Below are positions 8,531-9,493 of a stretch of 9,493 bases of DNA, in pieces. The first letter of the stretch is position 1. Each line of letters opens with the position of its first letter. Both the position numbers and the translations under genes were made by a program. The stretch is from a bacterium (GTDB lineage: Bacteria > Krumholzibacteriota > Krumholzibacteria > LZORAL124-64-63), in contig VGXH01000041.1 in the NCBI GenBank assembly GCA_016873405.1, forward strand, positions 1 through 9,493. Reading direction: 5' to 3'. The notes beneath the pieces are model-generated. The model did not search any database. It was not told where the DNA came from and worked only from the letters and a program-made list of their open reading frames with translations.

Positions 8531-9493
8531 TCAACCGAGGTGGTGCACGCTCCCGCAGCGCGGGCAGGAAACGCTCGGCGTCGCGAAATCGGGCGGCGCG
8601 CGCAGCGTGGCGCCGCAGGAGCAGGCCGCCGTGCGGTAGCCTCCCTTGCGGTAGAAGAAGTCGTCGACCTGCCGCGCGTTCTCCCGGGTGGAGGGCGCCG
8701 TGCGGCGCGTCGCCGGACGCGCGACCGGCGCCTGCGCCCCCTCTCCCGCCAGCGCCGACCCGGGCACGACGGCGCCCTTTCCGGTCACCTGGCGGTAGCT
8801 GCGGTCGTAGTCGGCGTAGCCGGCGCCGCCCATGGCCCGCAGGATGCGCACGCGCTGGTCGATGGGCGGATGGGTGCTGGTCGCGTTGGCCGCCGCCTGG
8901 CCCGCGCGCTTGAGCGGGTTGATGATGTACATCGGCGCCGTGGCCGAGGTGACGCCGCCCAGCCGCTGCGGCGCGCGGCCGATCTTCTCCAGCGCCGAGG
9001 CCAGGCCTTCCGGATAGCGCGTGAACGAGGCGGCCGAGGCGTCGGCCAGGTACTCGCGCCGCCGCGAGACCGCGAAGTAGATCAGTTGGGCCAGGATCGG
9101 CGCCAGGATCATCAGCACCACCGCCAGCAGCGCCGCCAGGCCGTTGCCGTCGGCGCCGCCGTCGCGCCGCGAGCGGCTGCGCCCGCCCCCCATCCACATG
9201 CCGCGCAGCCCGGTCTCGGCCAGGATCACGATGGCGCCGGCCAGGACGCCCGCGAACAGCATGAGCTGGATGTCGCGGTTGCGCACGTGGGCCAGCTCGT
9301 GGGCGACCACGCCCTGCAGCTCGTCGCGGTCCAGCGTGCGCAGCAGCCCGCTGGTGACCGCCACGGCCGCGCTTTCCGGCCTGCGGCCGGCGGCGAACGC
9401 GTTGGGCGCGGGGTCGTCGATCACGTACACGGCCGGCATCCGCGGCAGCCCCGCCGCCAGCGTCATCTCCTCGACGATGTTGAAGAGCTGCGG
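8531..9493 (-). CDS. htpX: HtpX-like M48 family membrane zinc metalloprotease with C-terminal zinc-ribbon-like tail (5' end outside window)
   Basis: This is a membrane-bound zinc peptidase of the HtpX type, which in other bacteria degrades damaged membrane proteins. The visible part is 320 residues; the N-terminus lies beyond base 9493, because the frame continues upstream of the internal ATG at 9466 with family-like PQLFNIVEE. Fragment positions: NAFAAGR (31-37), zinc motif HELAH (65-69), membrane segments at about 77-97 and 118-142, then RREYLADASA with Glu147 as probable third zinc ligand. STHPPIDQRVRIL follows, as in HtpX homologues. After a low-complexity Ala/Arg linker the protein ends with Cys291-x-Cys293-x16-Cys310-x2-Cys313, a zinc-ribbon-like tail that E. 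coli HtpX lacks. The segment between the membrane helices is rich in Gly and Arg. It converges on pabA with 45 bases between stops. The peptidase call is firm; exact orthology to htpX is less so. Confidence 0.92.
   Translation of the reverse strand, partial: PQLFNIVEEMTLAAGLPRMPAVYVIDDPAPNAFAAGRRPESAAVAVTSGLLRTLDRDELQGVVAHELAHVRNRDIQLMLFAGVLAGAIVILAETGLRGMWMGGGRSRSRRDGGADGNGLAALLAVVLMILAPILAQLIYFAVSRRREYLADASAASFTRYPEGLASALEKIGRAPQRLGGVTSATAPMYIINPLKRAGQAAANATSTHPPIDQRVRILRAMGGAGYADYDRSYRQVTGKGAVVPGSALAGEGAQAPVARPATRRTAPSTRENARQVDDFFYRKGGYRTAACSCGATLRAPPDFATPSVSCPRCGSVHHLG

Overview
The window is GC-rich bacterial DNA with strong G/C preference at third codon positions. It carries six protein genes and no RNA gene, insertion sequence or CRISPR array. 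Three traits point to an uncultured, high-GC, Gram-negative lineage of the broad FCB-type radiation, with Eisenbacteria- or Krumholzibacteriota-like groups as candidates: a TonB-dependent receptor with a carboxypeptidase-regulatory-like N-terminal domain, a secreted protein ending in a FlgD-like/Por-secretion-like C-terminal domain, and a TAnnTTTG promoter-like element. This placement is inference from gene content only.

Left two thirds (1-6233, minus strand): a three-gene cell-envelope operon transcribed leftward. A possible promoter (6233-6202) and a GC-rich hairpin (6193-6173) precede a secreted beta-rich protein (6054-4001), then a lipoprotein (4004-2391), then a TonB-dependent outer-membrane receptor (2394 to beyond the left edge). 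Both internal junctions are 4-base GTGA overlaps, so the three products are probably translationally coupled and act together at the outer membrane. The first gene is the oddest object here. Its signal peptide and ribosome binding site lie in a different frame from its body, which implies one missing base. It also contains an exact in-frame 99-bp tandem duplication.

Middle right (6264-8485, plus strand): a divergent two-gene folate operon, pabB-pabA. It encodes the two subunits of aminodeoxychorismate synthase, joined by an ATGA overlap. PabB has the PIKGT lysine that separates it from anthranilate synthase. PabA keeps its catalytic Cys, His and Glu, but the normally conserved Gln of the nucleophile motif is Leu.

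Right end (8531 to beyond the right edge, minus strand): an HtpX-like M48 membrane metalloprotease. It has HELAH, a downstream EYLAD glutamate, two membrane segments and a C-terminal four-cysteine zinc-ribbon-like tail. It converges on pabA with a 45-base gap and no clear terminator.

The only gene-free stretch of note is the roughly 209-base divergent region 6055-6263. The strongest leads are the frameshifted signal peptide, the perfect tandem duplication and the coupled lipoprotein/receptor pair of unknown substrate.
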